Shown here: in pieces, positions 1 to 9,246 of the stretch
Layout of the letters: each line of letters starts with the position of its first letter
Position numbering within the stretch: the first letter of the stretch is position 1
NCBI GenBank assembly: GCA_004519485.1
Contig: CP038130.1
Coordinates: forward strand, 1,470,449-1,534,448
Direction of reading: 5' to 3'
Source of the DNA: Nannochloropsis oceanica
Taxonomy: Eukaryota; Sar; Eustigmatophyceae; Eustigmatales; Monodopsidaceae
Length of the DNA: 64,000 nucleotides
Program-made: the position numbers and the translations under genes
The notes under the pieces: generated by a model
Seen by the model: only the letters and a program-made list of their open reading frames with translations
Database searches by the model: none
What the model was told of the DNA's origin: nothing

Positions 1-1553
1 ACAAAGTTCACGGTCTATTGTTTCTAAACAACTACCCTGAGACATATAGTTATGCTTTGACCAAAGGGATCAATTCAGGACTGCCAATCCTCTACACAAA
101 CATAGGTGCTATTGCAGATCGGGTCGCTGCGGAGAACAACACCGCAAAATATATTGCCACTGACAATACTGATGTGACTCAAAAGTTTGACTCTTTGCTA
201 ACCTTTATTCGAAAGCACGCTGGACTGGGAGAAAAGGACCAGACGTTATCCGTGCTTGAAAAGGAGAACCTCGTCGAAATACCAGTATTCTACGACAGTC
301 TCTTTTTTAGAAGCGCTTTGGATATCATTAATTGCGTGCAAAACAACCACAACCGTTTTAGCAAGCATTTTGCCGAGATCCATCGCCATATTCAACCCTA
401 TGCCATATTTTTCCCTCAATTTCATCCCATCCCTGAAAATAACATCAACTTTTATGAAGGCTATACGGATATGACGAATTTAGTCGCAGCCAAGCTGGAG
501 GATCCCAGCTTATTGACACCGCTGAAAAATCTCTTGGGCTTTTACGATTTGATGCAAAATAATGAGATGATTCCAAGACAAATTCAGGTTGCAAAATCAT
601 ATGGCATAGCTGGATTCGCCATTTATTACTATTGGTTCAGCGACAATTCCGTCAGTCAAAAAAACATGGTCTTCCAAGAGGTAATAGACCGATTTTTTGA
701 AACTGTCTTAAAGGATTTCTCAGTCTTCTTTGTGTATTGTAACGAAGCGTGGACCAAGAACGTGGCTTTTGGAACCCATAAAGGTGGATACACGATTGCA
801 AATAACTATACTGCAGAGAACATCAGGATGAATATGCTCAATCTCGTCAAGTATTTTAAGCACCAAAATTATCGCAAAATCGGAAATCGGCCACTCTTCT
901 TCTTGCATCATCCGCATGAAATGACAGATACTGAGATTCAATTGCTGAAGGCAGTAGGTGATTCAGTTATGAGAGAGAACGGTTTTTATGGAATTGAACT
1001 AATCGTGGACGGCAGGGAAGGGACGTACCCAGGTTTTCCTGGGTACTACTTGCATGCAAACTACAAGTCACCAAAATCCACTGTGTTCATGAAGACCTCA
1101 ACCCGCCCCCAGCATATCGACTACAAAGCGTATGTGCGCAAATTCTTGCCGAAGGAAGAGAAGTTGGGAGACAATTCTAGCACGATAAATTCAGTTTTTA
1201 CAAATTTTGACAACACCGTGCGTTTTTATGCACACGACGAGGACCGGCAATTCGAGGGTGTGGGCAACAAGGCAATGTTCATGACACGGACTCAAGGAAG
1301 GAAGGTCGCGCTTTTTAAGGAGTTCTTAGATGTGCAACTTGTGAAATACTCTCAAAAGTCTGATCCCATTTCACAGATATTCCTCATCAATGCTTGGAAC
1401 GAATGGGGTGAGCAAATGGTGTTGGAGCCGTCGAATGAAGAGGGATTTGCGTACCTTGAAGCTTTTCAGGAGAGGTTATTGCTCGCCCCTCTTTCAGATA
1501 GCGTACATAGCAGTGCATCCAGTAGATTGGGTGGAAGGGGAATACATTCATGA
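1..1553 (+). CDS. GT4/WbsX-like glycosyltransferase, 3' part
   Basis: Open from the window edge (reading frame begins at base 3) to TGA at 1551-1553, about 517 codons. It matches codons 368-883 of the complete gene at 20217-22868, so only the N-terminal anchor and most of the GT-B N-domain are missing. The segment shows the end of a GT4-like domain (ETYSYALTKGINSGLPI) followed by a WbsX/GH99-like domain: FFPQFHPIPEN, then GIAGFAIYYYWF, CNEAWTKN and NAWNEWGE. In bacteria WbsX-type domains occur in O-antigen and capsule synthesis; here a Golgi glycan role is inferred. No intron is visible. It is probably the same locus as 54668-56220, assembled twice. Product class is well supported; substrate is unknown. 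Confidence 0.85.
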   Translation, partial: KVHGLLFLNNYPETYSYALTKGINSGLPILYTNIGAIADRVAAENNTAKYIATDNTDVTQKFDSLLTFIRKHAGLGEKDQTLSVLEKENLVEIPVFYDSLFFRSALDIINCVQNNHNRFSKHFAEIHRHIQPYAIFFPQFHPIPENNINFYEGYTDMTNLVAAKLEDPSLLTPLKNLLGFYDLMQNNEMIPRQIQVAKSYGIAGFAIYYYWFSDNSVSQKNMVFQEVIDRFFETVLKDFSVFFVYCNEAWTKNVAFGTHKGGYTIANNYTAENIRMNMLNLVKYFKHQNYRKIGNRPLFFLHHPHEMTDTEIQLLKAVGDSVMRENGFYGIELIVDGREGTYPGFPGYYLHANYKSPKSTVFMKTSTRPQHIDYKAYVRKFLPKEEKLGDNSSTINSVFTNFDNTVRFYAHDEDRQFEGVGNKAMFMTRTQGRKVALFKEFLDVQLVKYSQKSDPISQIFLINAWNEWGEQMVLEPSNEEGFAYLEAFQERLLLAPLSDSVHSSASSRLGGRGIHS

Positions 1554-2250
1554 TAAGCTAAGAGTAAGTGTATTTCCATAGAAAACGGAGTCAAATCCTT
1601 GGACTCCAAGGAATCCATGGAAGAAAGGGGAGGGAGAGTCCAAACCAAGGGGTGGGCCTCAAAACGTAACGCTAGCTCGTAATGAAATGTACGAAAAGAA
1701 AAGCGTAGACGTCTATCATTATAACTACATTATTCACAGCATCTCATTCATATGGCAAAGATTTCAACTCTGCATTTTTATTTTTATTTTGGGGGGGGGC
1801 TCTCCTGGTAGTGTCTACTGAAGAGATTGCGAAGGGAAGGCAGAAGTTTACACTGAACTGGGGAAAACCAGCTCGACGATTGGATTTTGAATGCTAAGGG
1901 TAGTATCAGTTTGAGTAAAGTCTAAGCCCATTCATGTTTCTCACTTTATCTTCTCCAAATAACGCACGCCTTCACTTGCACTCTGCTAAGTATTTTGTCA
2001 CCATGCTGGTGGCGATTTTGCCACTTCAGTATATTGCACTATTTTAATTTTGTGTACAAAGTGACGAGATAATTTCGGACGAGGTCACGTCATCCGTCTC
2101 CCCAAACTATGTACAAGCGACGACTTACAGCAGATGAGGACGCATTACATCAACTAACGAATGAATTCACGTGCAGGGCCTGAATTGTCCAAAACTTGTG
2201 CGACATGTGGTGCAGGCGTGTGCGATGATCACTATGATGCTCTTTCAACC
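1554..2250. other. Intergenic, no gene seen
   Basis: This stretch lies between the WbsX-like stop and the transposon-family fragment. It contains short homopolymers (a G run near 1792) but no reading frame or RNA gene I can support. The same sequence recurs at 22869-23565 and 56221-56917. Confidence 0.6.
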
Positions 2251-2581
2251 GGAATGGTGCTGGAACAAAGGAGCGACTTGTTCAGAGCGGGATGGCGTTA
2301 TCGTCCCGCGAAAATGCCAGTGGCCTGATGCCGGCAGCTAACCCGTCATGCGGGTCGGGCTTATTTTTGTGCTCAAAATATGATAGAAGTAGATGTCACC
2401 ATGCCGGTGGCAAAGCGCCTAGAGGCGAATAAATCCCTAAAAAATAAAAACAATAAAAAAACTTAAATAACTTTCTGTATAGTCCGTATCAGGTTGTAAT
2501 GTCGGTGGCTTGTAATGGTGATTAAAACCCCAAAAAAGTAAAAAGAACAGAAAACGCACATAACTTTCTGTATAGTCCGTA
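2251..2581 (-). repeat. Degenerate inverted-repeat element fragment with two right ends
   Basis: Bases 2251-2400 match, in reverse orientation, the spacer and inner arm of the intact inverted-repeat element at 9247-9638 (shared blocks include AAAGGAGCG, CGTCCCGCGAAAA and GCCAGTGGCCTGATGCCGGC). The fragment then carries two successive copies of the terminal motif TAACTTTCTGTATAGTCCGTA, ending at 2487 and 2581. The second is preceded by the conserved GGTGATTAAAACCCCAAAAA block. The arrangement suggests a nested or partially duplicated non-autonomous DNA transposon. No transposase frame is present. Confidence 0.7.
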
Positions 2582-2878
2582 ATAATAAAACTATAATATT
2601 TTTTTTTACACTTCTCCTTTTTCTCTACACCTCTTTTCTTGTCCTGTACTAATTTTCACTGCCCTAACGATCCTTTACAGTGTAAAGGTCAATCGCACAT
2701 CTTTGTGTGAGACAATGCCCGGGACTGACCAACGGATGTCGGAGACGTAATGACCCTTCTCCAAAAAGTACTTGTCGAAGAAGAAAGAAATCTGCACATT
2801 GCATGCCTGCTTTCCAAGAATTCATGGCGTCGGGGGATGCGTACAAGAAACCTCTGAATATAATTTCAAAAGAAATGA
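2582..2878. other. 5' flank of double-domain glycosyltransferase gene
   Basis: A pyrimidine-rich run (about 2600-2645) and a short palindromic piece (CCTTTACAGTGTAAAGG, 2671-2687) lie upstream of the glycosyltransferase start. This may hold promoter or 5' UTR sequence. No coding signal is recognised. Confidence 0.4.
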
Positions 2879-5800
2879 ATGACATTGATGAGGAGAGGGA
2901 ATAGCTGCAACCTCACTATAATGCAGCGCTTCAAGAAAAGCTTCGAGAGAAGTAGACATTCTCTGTCTTCTTGGCGACGATATTCTCATAATGCCACCAT
3001 TTTGATGCTCGCCTTTTTTGTGGTTGGCTGGACCTTAAACCAGACGTATCTCTTGTCCCTTATTGATGAGCAGAAGATTTCAGAAAGAGCGATTTACACA
3101 GATGAGACAAGGAAGGGACTACCTTTGAAAGACAAACATCTCTCCAAAATCAGTCATCAAAATCTGACCTGTGTCCAGCCTTTGTACGGAGTGGATAATC
3201 GACAATTCAAAATTTTGTGTACATTTGAGATTTCAGACGCCCACACTTACTCGGGGATCTTGTACGACCCCAATGGAGCTTGCAATTCATTATCAGTGAA
3301 AGCCCTAAACGGTCTGCTGTCGGGTGGAGGAAGCTTAAAGATTGAATGCGCAACAAGTGGTACCGAATCAAGCTGGCTGTGGCATTTGCAGGTGACGGGA
3401 ACTTGCCCCGTCCTCCCAATTTCTGATCACCGCAGACCAGAAGCAAACGCATCTGTTACTGTTCCGGCCGTGGAGATTCAAGATAACTCAAAGAAATCTA
3501 GAATCTTCAATGTTTGCCCCCAAATTCTGCGTTCCCCCGGCCGGTTTCTGTTTTTTAAACTTGGCGAAGATTTTGCTGACCAGTTAATTAGTATAGCGAG
3601 TGCAATAATGCTAAGCCGGAGACATGGCTTTACATTAGTTCTTCCTTCTGATCTCTCAGCACCATTCTCTTTGATGGAAGTGGCGGAAGGGAAGGGAAAG
3701 AAGGCCCCACTCTCAGTTCTATACAACCTAGCGAGGCTGGAGCACACACTATCGAATGCCGGTTATACAGTGACATTGGACCTGCCGACAAGTAAAAATG
3801 GCCATCTTTCTTGGTTTAAGGACGCACTGGACCGTCATAGTGGCATACGAGAGGTTGATTTTTCGCTTCTCAAGTACTCAAGGCTCGAAGATATTGTGGT
3901 AGATATTGGAGACCTCTTTCTCGACATGATTTCGCTTGATGATATATTGCACACAGAGCTTTTCCAAATTGTCCAGTTCCTTGCTTCATCCCTCAATCCC
4001 CTGATTTACTCGTCTGTAGAGCATCTGCGACAGACTTTGACCTCCATGAATCCAAAGGGGTTCAATGCTCTGGATTTTTTAATGGAGCATGACATGCCTC
4101 TGAATGTTTCAGGTGCAAAAAGCCTGGAGGCCCAATGGGAAGAAGCTTTTGTCTCACACGTAGCATTTGATGCACAGCTACCACTTTACATCGCCGGCGG
4201 AAATACAGGCGCACATAGAAAGTGTCAGCAGCTTTTATGCACTGACAAGTTCCTTCTGGGTGCCATGACATTCTTCCCAGAAGTGTTAAAGAGGTCCCCG
4301 GAAGTTATGGCTGCGGTCGATATGCTGCTTCTTGTGGAGGCCAATAGCTTCACTGGACTGAAGTATTCTACTTTTTCACATTTGATTGCGACACTACGCG
4401 ACGCTCGATTCACTTTCCACGTGCAAGATTCCTCCATGCTACATCCTTTCCACGACCTTGTAAGATTTGGGACTCTGACTCCCTTGCCGCCCTGTCTCTG
4501 TACAAAGGAGAAAATCGAAGCTCTAAGATCGTTGGATACTGATTCCAAAAGCAAAAGGAAGCTGGCAGAGATCCGTTCATACATTAAAAGACTTGGTTTA
4601 TCTTCCATACCTTTGGTCTTCGAAATGACCTATATTTTGAATTTGTTTGAAACACCTGGAAAAGAGGACCTTGCAACGCAGGTGCTGCTTGAGTTTACAG
4701 CTTCTCATCACTCAGATAGATTGGTTGAAGGCCTGCGTCTCTTTTTGGAGCGAGATCCTATTCATGAATCCTTATTCGCCCGCGCTCTTTGTCATCACTT
4801 TCCCAGTATCGGTGATGTGACATGCAAAACGGCTAAACCGAGCAGGCTTCTTATTGTGTCGCATAGCTTGGTATCAGATGGTGCCCCCGTCGTTCTTGTG
4901 GACTATATCCTCTTTCTGTCTCGCGTCTTGAGATTGGATATAAAAATTGTGACCAGGGCAGGCATGCCACAACATACATCCCTTCAGCGTGACCTTGAAA
5001 GAGCTAATATTCCTATTAGCTACGACAGCACATTCGACGCAAGAGATTTTGATGTCATCTATATCAACACTCTGGACATGTGGTGGTACAATGGCCTTTG
5101 TTCGAAAGCAAAACGAGAAATATCTGCATCCGATGGATGGGCTTCAAAAGTCATATGGTGGGTGCATGAATCTGCAAGAGATCATTTCACAGATGTTCAT
5201 CCCTACTTGCCAAAAGTCTTGAAAAGTGTAAATCAGGCTATTTTTACTACGCCTCAGAGCCGAGATGTCTACAAAGACATTATTGCCGACATTCCCTCTA
5301 CCGTCATTGCGAACCCATTGGACATCAATTTAAGTCGGGATGCGCAGTTGCAAAGGCTTCGTCTCAAACACCGATCTGAAGAAATACAAGTGACCACCTC
5401 CGTCACATTTATATTGATCGGAACAGTTCACCCTGGCCGTCACCAGCTCGATTTTGTGCATGCTGCACTGCAGCTCCTTCAATCTTGCCCGAAAGCTCAG
5501 ACTTTTTATTTCGTTATCGTCGGATTTGATGGGGTCGCAGATGAGTACGAGGCAGAAGTGAAAGCGGCAATAGATGATGCGGGAGAGGATGTCGCGAAAC
5601 ATTTCAGATTAGTTCCTAGATTAAGTCACTATGATTGCCTCCAATTGCTATCTGGTGCTGATGTCCTGGTAAGCATGAGCGACTTTGAGGCATTTGGAAT
5701 GACACTCCTAGAAGCCATGAGCATGGGGAAACCTGTCATCACCAGCAAAGTGGATGGCGTGCCGAGTGTTATTTACCACGAAGCTATAGACGTGCCCTTA

Positions 5801-6067
5801 GGAAATGTTCTTCTTCTAAAAGAAGCTATGGGGTCCATGCTGGAGGAAAAAAATAGGTCCTTGCATGCGATGCTAGCGATCCGGCATTATGAAAATTTCC
5901 AAACACTCGATACCAGGCTCAGACATATTCAAGTTCTTGCGAACGCTATCAGGGGGAAACAAATAGTGTCACATTCTCCTCCTCTCGATACGAAGACCTT
6001 AGAACAAAAAAGAAAACACAAGATTAAAAGCCATAGACGAGGAAGAAAAAAAAGGAAGATAAATTGA
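2879..6067 (+). CDS. Double-domain glycosyltransferase (fucosyltransferase-like + GT4)
   Basis: Intact 1062-codon frame without introns. The true start may be the ATG at 2921 (residue 15), just before a basic stretch and a single hydrophobic segment at residues 39-58, a type II signal anchor. Residues about 221-260 (GRFLFFKLGEDFADQLISIA) and 481-507 (ANSFTGLKYSTFSHLIATLR) resemble parts of eukaryotic O-fucosyltransferase-like or GT11-type enzymes. This match is by eye and tentative. From about residue 655 a GT4 GT-B domain starts (SRLLIVSHSLVSDGAP); it contains the E-x7-E motif at E937 and E945 (SDFEAFGMTLLEAMSMGKPV). Nucleotide-sugar transfer in the Golgi lumen is inferred. The gene follows the WbsX-like gene on the same strand by about 1.3 kb. 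A truncated copy starts at 24194 and a frameshifted copy at 57545. Confidence 0.85.
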   Translation: MTLMRRGNSCNLTIMQRFKKSFERSRHSLSSWRRYSHNATILMLAFFVVGWTLNQTYLLSLIDEQKISERAIYTDETRKGLPLKDKHLSKISHQNLTCVQPLYGVDNRQFKILCTFEISDAHTYSGILYDPNGACNSLSVKALNGLLSGGGSLKIECATSGTESSWLWHLQVTGTCPVLPISDHRRPEANASVTVPAVEIQDNSKKSRIFNVCPQILRSPGRFLFFKLGEDFADQLISIASAIMLSRRHGFTLVLPSDLSAPFSLMEVAEGKGKKAPLSVLYNLARLEHTLSNAGYTVTLDLPTSKNGHLSWFKDALDRHSGIREVDFSLLKYSRLEDIVVDIGDLFLDMISLDDILHTELFQIVQFLASSLNPLIYSSVEHLRQTLTSMNPKGFNALDFLMEHDMPLNVSGAKSLEAQWEEAFVSHVAFDAQLPLYIAGGNTGAHRKCQQLLCTDKFLLGAMTFFPEVLKRSPEVMAAVDMLLLVEANSFTGLKYSTFSHLIATLRDARFTFHVQDSSMLHPFHDLVRFGTLTPLPPCLCTKEKIEALRSLDTDSKSKRKLAEIRSYIKRLGLSSIPLVFEMTYILNLFETPGKEDLATQVLLEFTASHHSDRLVEGLRLFLERDPIHESLFARALCHHFPSIGDVTCKTAKPSRLLIVSHSLVSDGAPVVLVDYILFLSRVLRLDIKIVTRAGMPQHTSLQRDLERANIPISYDSTFDARDFDVIYINTLDMWWYNGLCSKAKREISASDGWASKVIWWVHESARDHFTDVHPYLPKVLKSVNQAIFTTPQSRDVYKDIIADIPSTVIANPLDINLSRDAQLQRLRLKHRSEEIQVTTSVTFILIGTVHPGRHQLDFVHAALQLLQSCPKAQTFYFVIVGFDGVADEYEAEVKAAIDDAGEDVAKHFRLVPRLSHYDCLQLLSGADVLVSMSDFEAFGMTLLEAMSMGKPVITSKVDGVPSVIYHEAIDVPLGNVLLLKEAMGSMLEEKNRSLHAMLAIRHYENFQTLDTRLRHIQVLANAIRGKQIVSHSPPLDTKTLEQKRKHKIKSHRRGRKKRKIN

Positions 6068-6350
6068 TGGGTCCCCCAAAAAATGACGATATAAATTGTG
6101 GAGATAGGGAATAGTAAAAAAAATAGCGGGTACGCCCGCCCTGTGGGCAGGCAGGGGTGTGTATTTGTTGCGTGAGTAATAGGAAAAGAAAGGGGTGGGA
6201 AAGGAGGAAGTATGGGGGAGCATGTAGACTATGTGCACACCTGGGGGAGTGCATTGTGTAATGGTGTGTGGTGTGTGAAGAAGTAGGGGAAGAACAAGAA
6301 AGGAAGAGTCCTTTTTGTATGTTCTTTTTTTGTTTCTTTTTTGTGGGTCA

Positions 6351-6479
6351 AACAAATCCCAGGGGCAGACCTTTCAACAAGTTGCAATCTACTTGCCGTA
6401 CCCGGTATTTGCCCACGGTCAGCTCTACGTCACGCTCTCGAGAGCGAGAGTAGGAGGCCCCATCAACATCACCATGATG
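6351..6479 (+). pseudogene. Pif1-like helicase C-terminal fragment (Helitron remnant?)
   Basis: A frame here reads NKSQGQTFQQVAIYLPYPV followed by FAHGQLYVTLSRARVGGPIN. This closely resembles the conserved C-terminal end of Pif1-family helicases, where an NKSQGQT-type motif and an HGQLYVALSR-type motif carry the last helicase motifs. Nothing upstream in any frame matches the rest of a helicase; a GT gene ends only about 280 bp before. In eukaryotes such scraps are common debris of Helitron transposons, whose Rep-helicase ends in this domain. An exon of a larger host gene is possible but no partner exon is visible. The same fragment is at 61022-61150. Confidence 0.7.
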
Positions 6480-6915
6480 ATCACTCACCTTCCTCTGCAC
6501 GGCCAGCGACCTCCTGCACTCACCACACCCAATGTGGTGTCTGTAAGCAAGTGTTTGTGTACATGCGACCAGCACAGCCACCACTACAGCAACCCCAAGA
6601 AATGATGGAAGCATAGAATACCACTACAACGCACAGACAGGCCTCATTAAAAAAGAGGAAAGACCCCCCCAAAAATAAACAGACCCCCGACACAGACTCT
6701 CTCTGATAACACCGAGTTGAAAGCGCGGATGTTGGGGTTAAACTAGCGGCTCCTGCGCGTATTGGGTTTGAACAGGTTGCATCTCAGATGGTGTGTCCGG
6801 CACCCACCCTCTTTTGCAACAAATGCTGAAAATAAGGCCGGCGGGGTTACGATCCACCGACTCATCCGGCTAATTCAAGGAGCCGCAGTGCTGGCAAGTC
6901 ATTCGAGCTCCCAAG

Positions 6916-7077
6916 TTACATGGATGTTGGCTCCAGGAAGTCAAACTTGTATGCGGGCGCGGTGCTCGCGTGGTCGATGCTGTGCGCGCTGGTCATGCGT
7001 GGCCTCACGGTCAGCTGCACGTTCGGCTGTCCGCACTTCTGGCTCTTTGCACCGCCCTCGACGGGCTTGCCGTTCAG
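6916..7077 (-). CDS. Possible minus-strand exon, unknown protein
   Basis: On the minus strand, after an AG at 7079-7078, 53 codons run to a TAA. They show a strongly coding-like pattern with G/C third positions. The peptide contains LNGKPVEGGAKSQKCGQPNV and ends KFDFLEPTSM. I recognise no family. A possible donor (GTAACT) overlaps the stop, so it could be an internal exon. The counterpart at 61586-61749 has two extra bases that break the frame, consistent with sequencing error there. It could be an exon of the broken gene that lies further along on the same strand, but I cannot link them. Confidence 0.3.
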   Translation of the reverse strand: MNGKPVEGGAKSQKCGQPNVQLTVRPRMTSAHSIDHASTAPAYKFDFLEPTSM

Positions 7078-7584
7078 CTGCGCACTGGGTTACAAGTACT
7101 TCGGGGTTCAAGCGCCGGCGTTGTCGACCCTGTCGGTCAGCTAATGTCAAGCCGGCCTTGCATCATTCGTACTTCCCGCTCTATTTCCTGGTAAAACATT
7201 TTTCCATGGAAACTGTGTGTACAATTTCCCGAAAAAAGAGAACCGGTGACATCGGATATTTTTTAATCGTAGCTCGTGGTAGACAGTTTGGCAAAGACCT
7301 CTCCGATTTCGAACGGCTGATATTGCAGCTTTGGGAACAATAAAAAAGAGCAAAGTAGAAAGACAAAAAGTGCAGGTATTCTATATAGCCTGCTTTCAAC
7401 CATCTTGGGAGGCCTCTGTATGAGCGTTATATTTTTTTTCTCCTGAGAATATATATCTTGTAGGTGTGAAAGGATTGAGTTGTTACAGCGCTCACTCCGT
7501 CATCTATTTTCAACGGCCTTCCGTCAAGGTTTCGCGCGGAAAAATGCGCTGCAAATTACCTATTAGGGCTTGCACAGTCCAAGA

Positions 7585-7727
7585 CTCGGATAATGCCTCC
7601 TCCATTCGATGCTACTGCGACGAACATCCCGGTGCCGCCCGGGGTTCCATACGCGACACTAACCCACTCTTTAGAGGAGGGCGAATGAAATGTCCATGGA
7701 TTTTGTGTGATTGGGGGATTTGGATAA
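7585..7727 (-). pseudogene. Fragment with VAYG...FVAVASN repeat-type motif
   Basis: The minus strand reads WTFHSPSSKEWVSVAYG, then MFVAVASNGGGII. This resembles the repeated WxSVAYGNGLFVAVAS-type motif seen in many large secreted or beta-propeller-like repeat proteins. Only one repeat is present, preceded by a proline-rich stretch. It may be the tail of a longer secreted protein whose other exons are lost. In the copy at 62256-62398 compensating indels change the middle of the motif. Confidence 0.4.
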
Positions 7728-7918
7728 GGAGGTGGAGGTGATGGTGGGGGAGGCGGTGGAGGTGTTGGCGGGGGTGTTGGTGGAGATGTTGGTGGTGGCG
7801 GTGGAGGCGGTGGAGGCGGTGGGGGTGGTGGAGGTGTTGGCGGGGGTGTTGGTGGAGGCGGTGGAGGTGTTGGCGGTGGTGGAGGCGGTGGAGGCGGTGG
7901 AGGCGGTGGGGGTGTTGG
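7728..7918 (-). repeat. GGTGGAGGC-type minisatellite (Pro-rich on minus strand)
   Basis: About 190 bp of imperfect GGTGGAGGCGGT / GGTGTTGGCGGGG units. On the minus strand one frame gives PPPPPTPPPPP-like repeats continuous with the VAYG fragment, so it may once have been a proline-rich linker. The plus-strand Val/Gly/Glu frame is a by-product. The copy at 62399-62590 differs by several small indels, as expected for a repeat that slips easily or is read poorly. Confidence 0.8.
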
Positions 7919-7948
7919 TACAGAAAGTTACTTAAATAACTTTCTGTA
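7919..7948. repeat. Head-to-head fused transposon termini (palindrome)
   Basis: TACAGAAAGTTA and its inverse TAACTTTCTGTA are separated by six bases and followed by TAGTCCGTA. These are the two ends of the inverted-repeat element at 9247-9638 joined with almost nothing between them. This points to internal deletion down to the termini or an excision footprint. The matching site at 62594-62624 has lost bases on the left arm. Confidence 0.75.
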
Positions 7949-8057
7949 TAGTCCGTACGGATTACGTGTATTGTGTATTGTTGTTGCCACGCGCTCCGCG
8001 CGCGCTTTATTTGAACAGCTATATACGGTGTGTCTATCAGTATTCTTTTTACCATAT

Positions 8058-9166
8058 TTACTCACATTCTTGAGGGGGTGTCAGGCCTATGCACTTAGAG
8101 GCATTTGCCAGCTGAGGTAGGCACGCATGACCGTCTCTTAATTTGCTCCCACGTCGACCACCAAGTGTCTCACAACACAAGGGCCTTTTCTTGAAACTTC
8201 CAATGCACGGCAGAGTACAGTGCTCCATTCTCCACGAAGGATGCCCCCCATAAGTCCCCTTATCATTATTTTGACAGTACCACGCGGCGGATACGAAGGG
8301 GCCACTCGCAACCAAAGAATACGCCTGTTTATCTGTCATCGTAATGGACGTTCCTGTGACGTTCACCGTAATCACGTCGCAGTCGGGTTCGGGAAGCTAA
8401 GTTTCTCGAGCACGTTCAGATTGTCGAGCTTCTAGAGATTGTTGGGGTATATTTTTTTGATAGGAAGTCCCTGAGAGTCCAGACTGGCCACCAGGTCGAG
8501 ATCATGCAACACAATTCTGGAAGCCCCCGGCGAGACCTCAGGCTCTATCCATGCCAACGTCGCCTCAAACGCATCCATCACAGTGTCGGATCCCGTCAGG
8601 GGCACGTAATTTGATCGGACGGTGAACTTGTACGTGTGCACCCATCCAGTCGACGTCTCTGTCGAGTCCACGACAAACAGGGACGGCTGAGACGCGGCGG
8701 TTCCCAGTCACAAGACCCTCGTCATCCGGACTTGTTCAAAGCCCTGGTATTTATTGGAAGGAGGGCCTAGTTTGATGGTGGAGGTAAGGTTGACATACTT
8801 CTCTACAGGGACACATGAGTTGATAAGCATCGCTTTAATCAAGACCCCCGAGGGAACGAATCTGTCGGCAGAGTTCTTAACTCCGGTGGGGTACCATCCC
8901 TCCATAAAATACTGGCGGAGTAACAGTGCCAATCCAGACACATGAGGGCATGACATGGACGTTCCCTGCCTTCTCCCTGTATCGCAGCTTGTCTGAGTCT
9001 TGGCGGAATTAATGGCGTTGCCAGGTGCGATCAAGTCGGGCTTGATGCGGCCGTCGATGGTAGGTCCGATGGAGGAGAAGTAGGCAACGGACAATTTCGG
9101 TCCGAGAGACGAAAGGGGTTCAAAAATGGTCTCCGCGCAAGAAATGGAGAATTCGCAAGGACGAGT
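8058..9166 (-). pseudogene. Subtilase (peptidase S8) remnant
   Basis: The minus strand encodes the C-terminal part of a subtilisin-like serine protease. It shows AYFSSIGPTIDGRIKPDLIAPG, then the catalytic-serine motif GTSMSCPHVSGLALLLRQYF, then the post-catalytic TGWVHTYKFTV domain and a Cys-containing tail ending at TAA 8060-8058. No Asp or His catalytic region is found upstream. The first exon starts after an AG at 9167 and the inverted-repeat element sits 80 bp beyond. An in-frame TAG follows YPNNL near 8432 in both copies, so it is unlikely to be a read error. A separate frameshift near 8700 differs between the copies and may be error. I infer a truncated, probably dead gene for a secreted protease. 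Confidence 0.75.
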
Positions 9167-9246
9167 CTAAGCCCTTACAGTTCAATGCTCCCAACTCTCC
9201 CTCATCTGATTGATTGCTTGCATCCCTTTACCGGGTCAACGGACGA

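Noticed and set aside
6720-6900. Possible tRNA-like segment (GGGGTTACGATCC near 6845)
   Set aside because: It resembles a T-arm but lacks a matching acceptor stem, D-arm and anticodon loop at the right spacing.
7711-7935. Plus-strand Val/Glu/Gly repeat protein (EVLAGVLVEMLVV-like)
   Set aside because: It is a translation of the GGTGGAGGC minisatellite. The minus-strand Pro-rich frame is the one continuous with other coding-like sequence.
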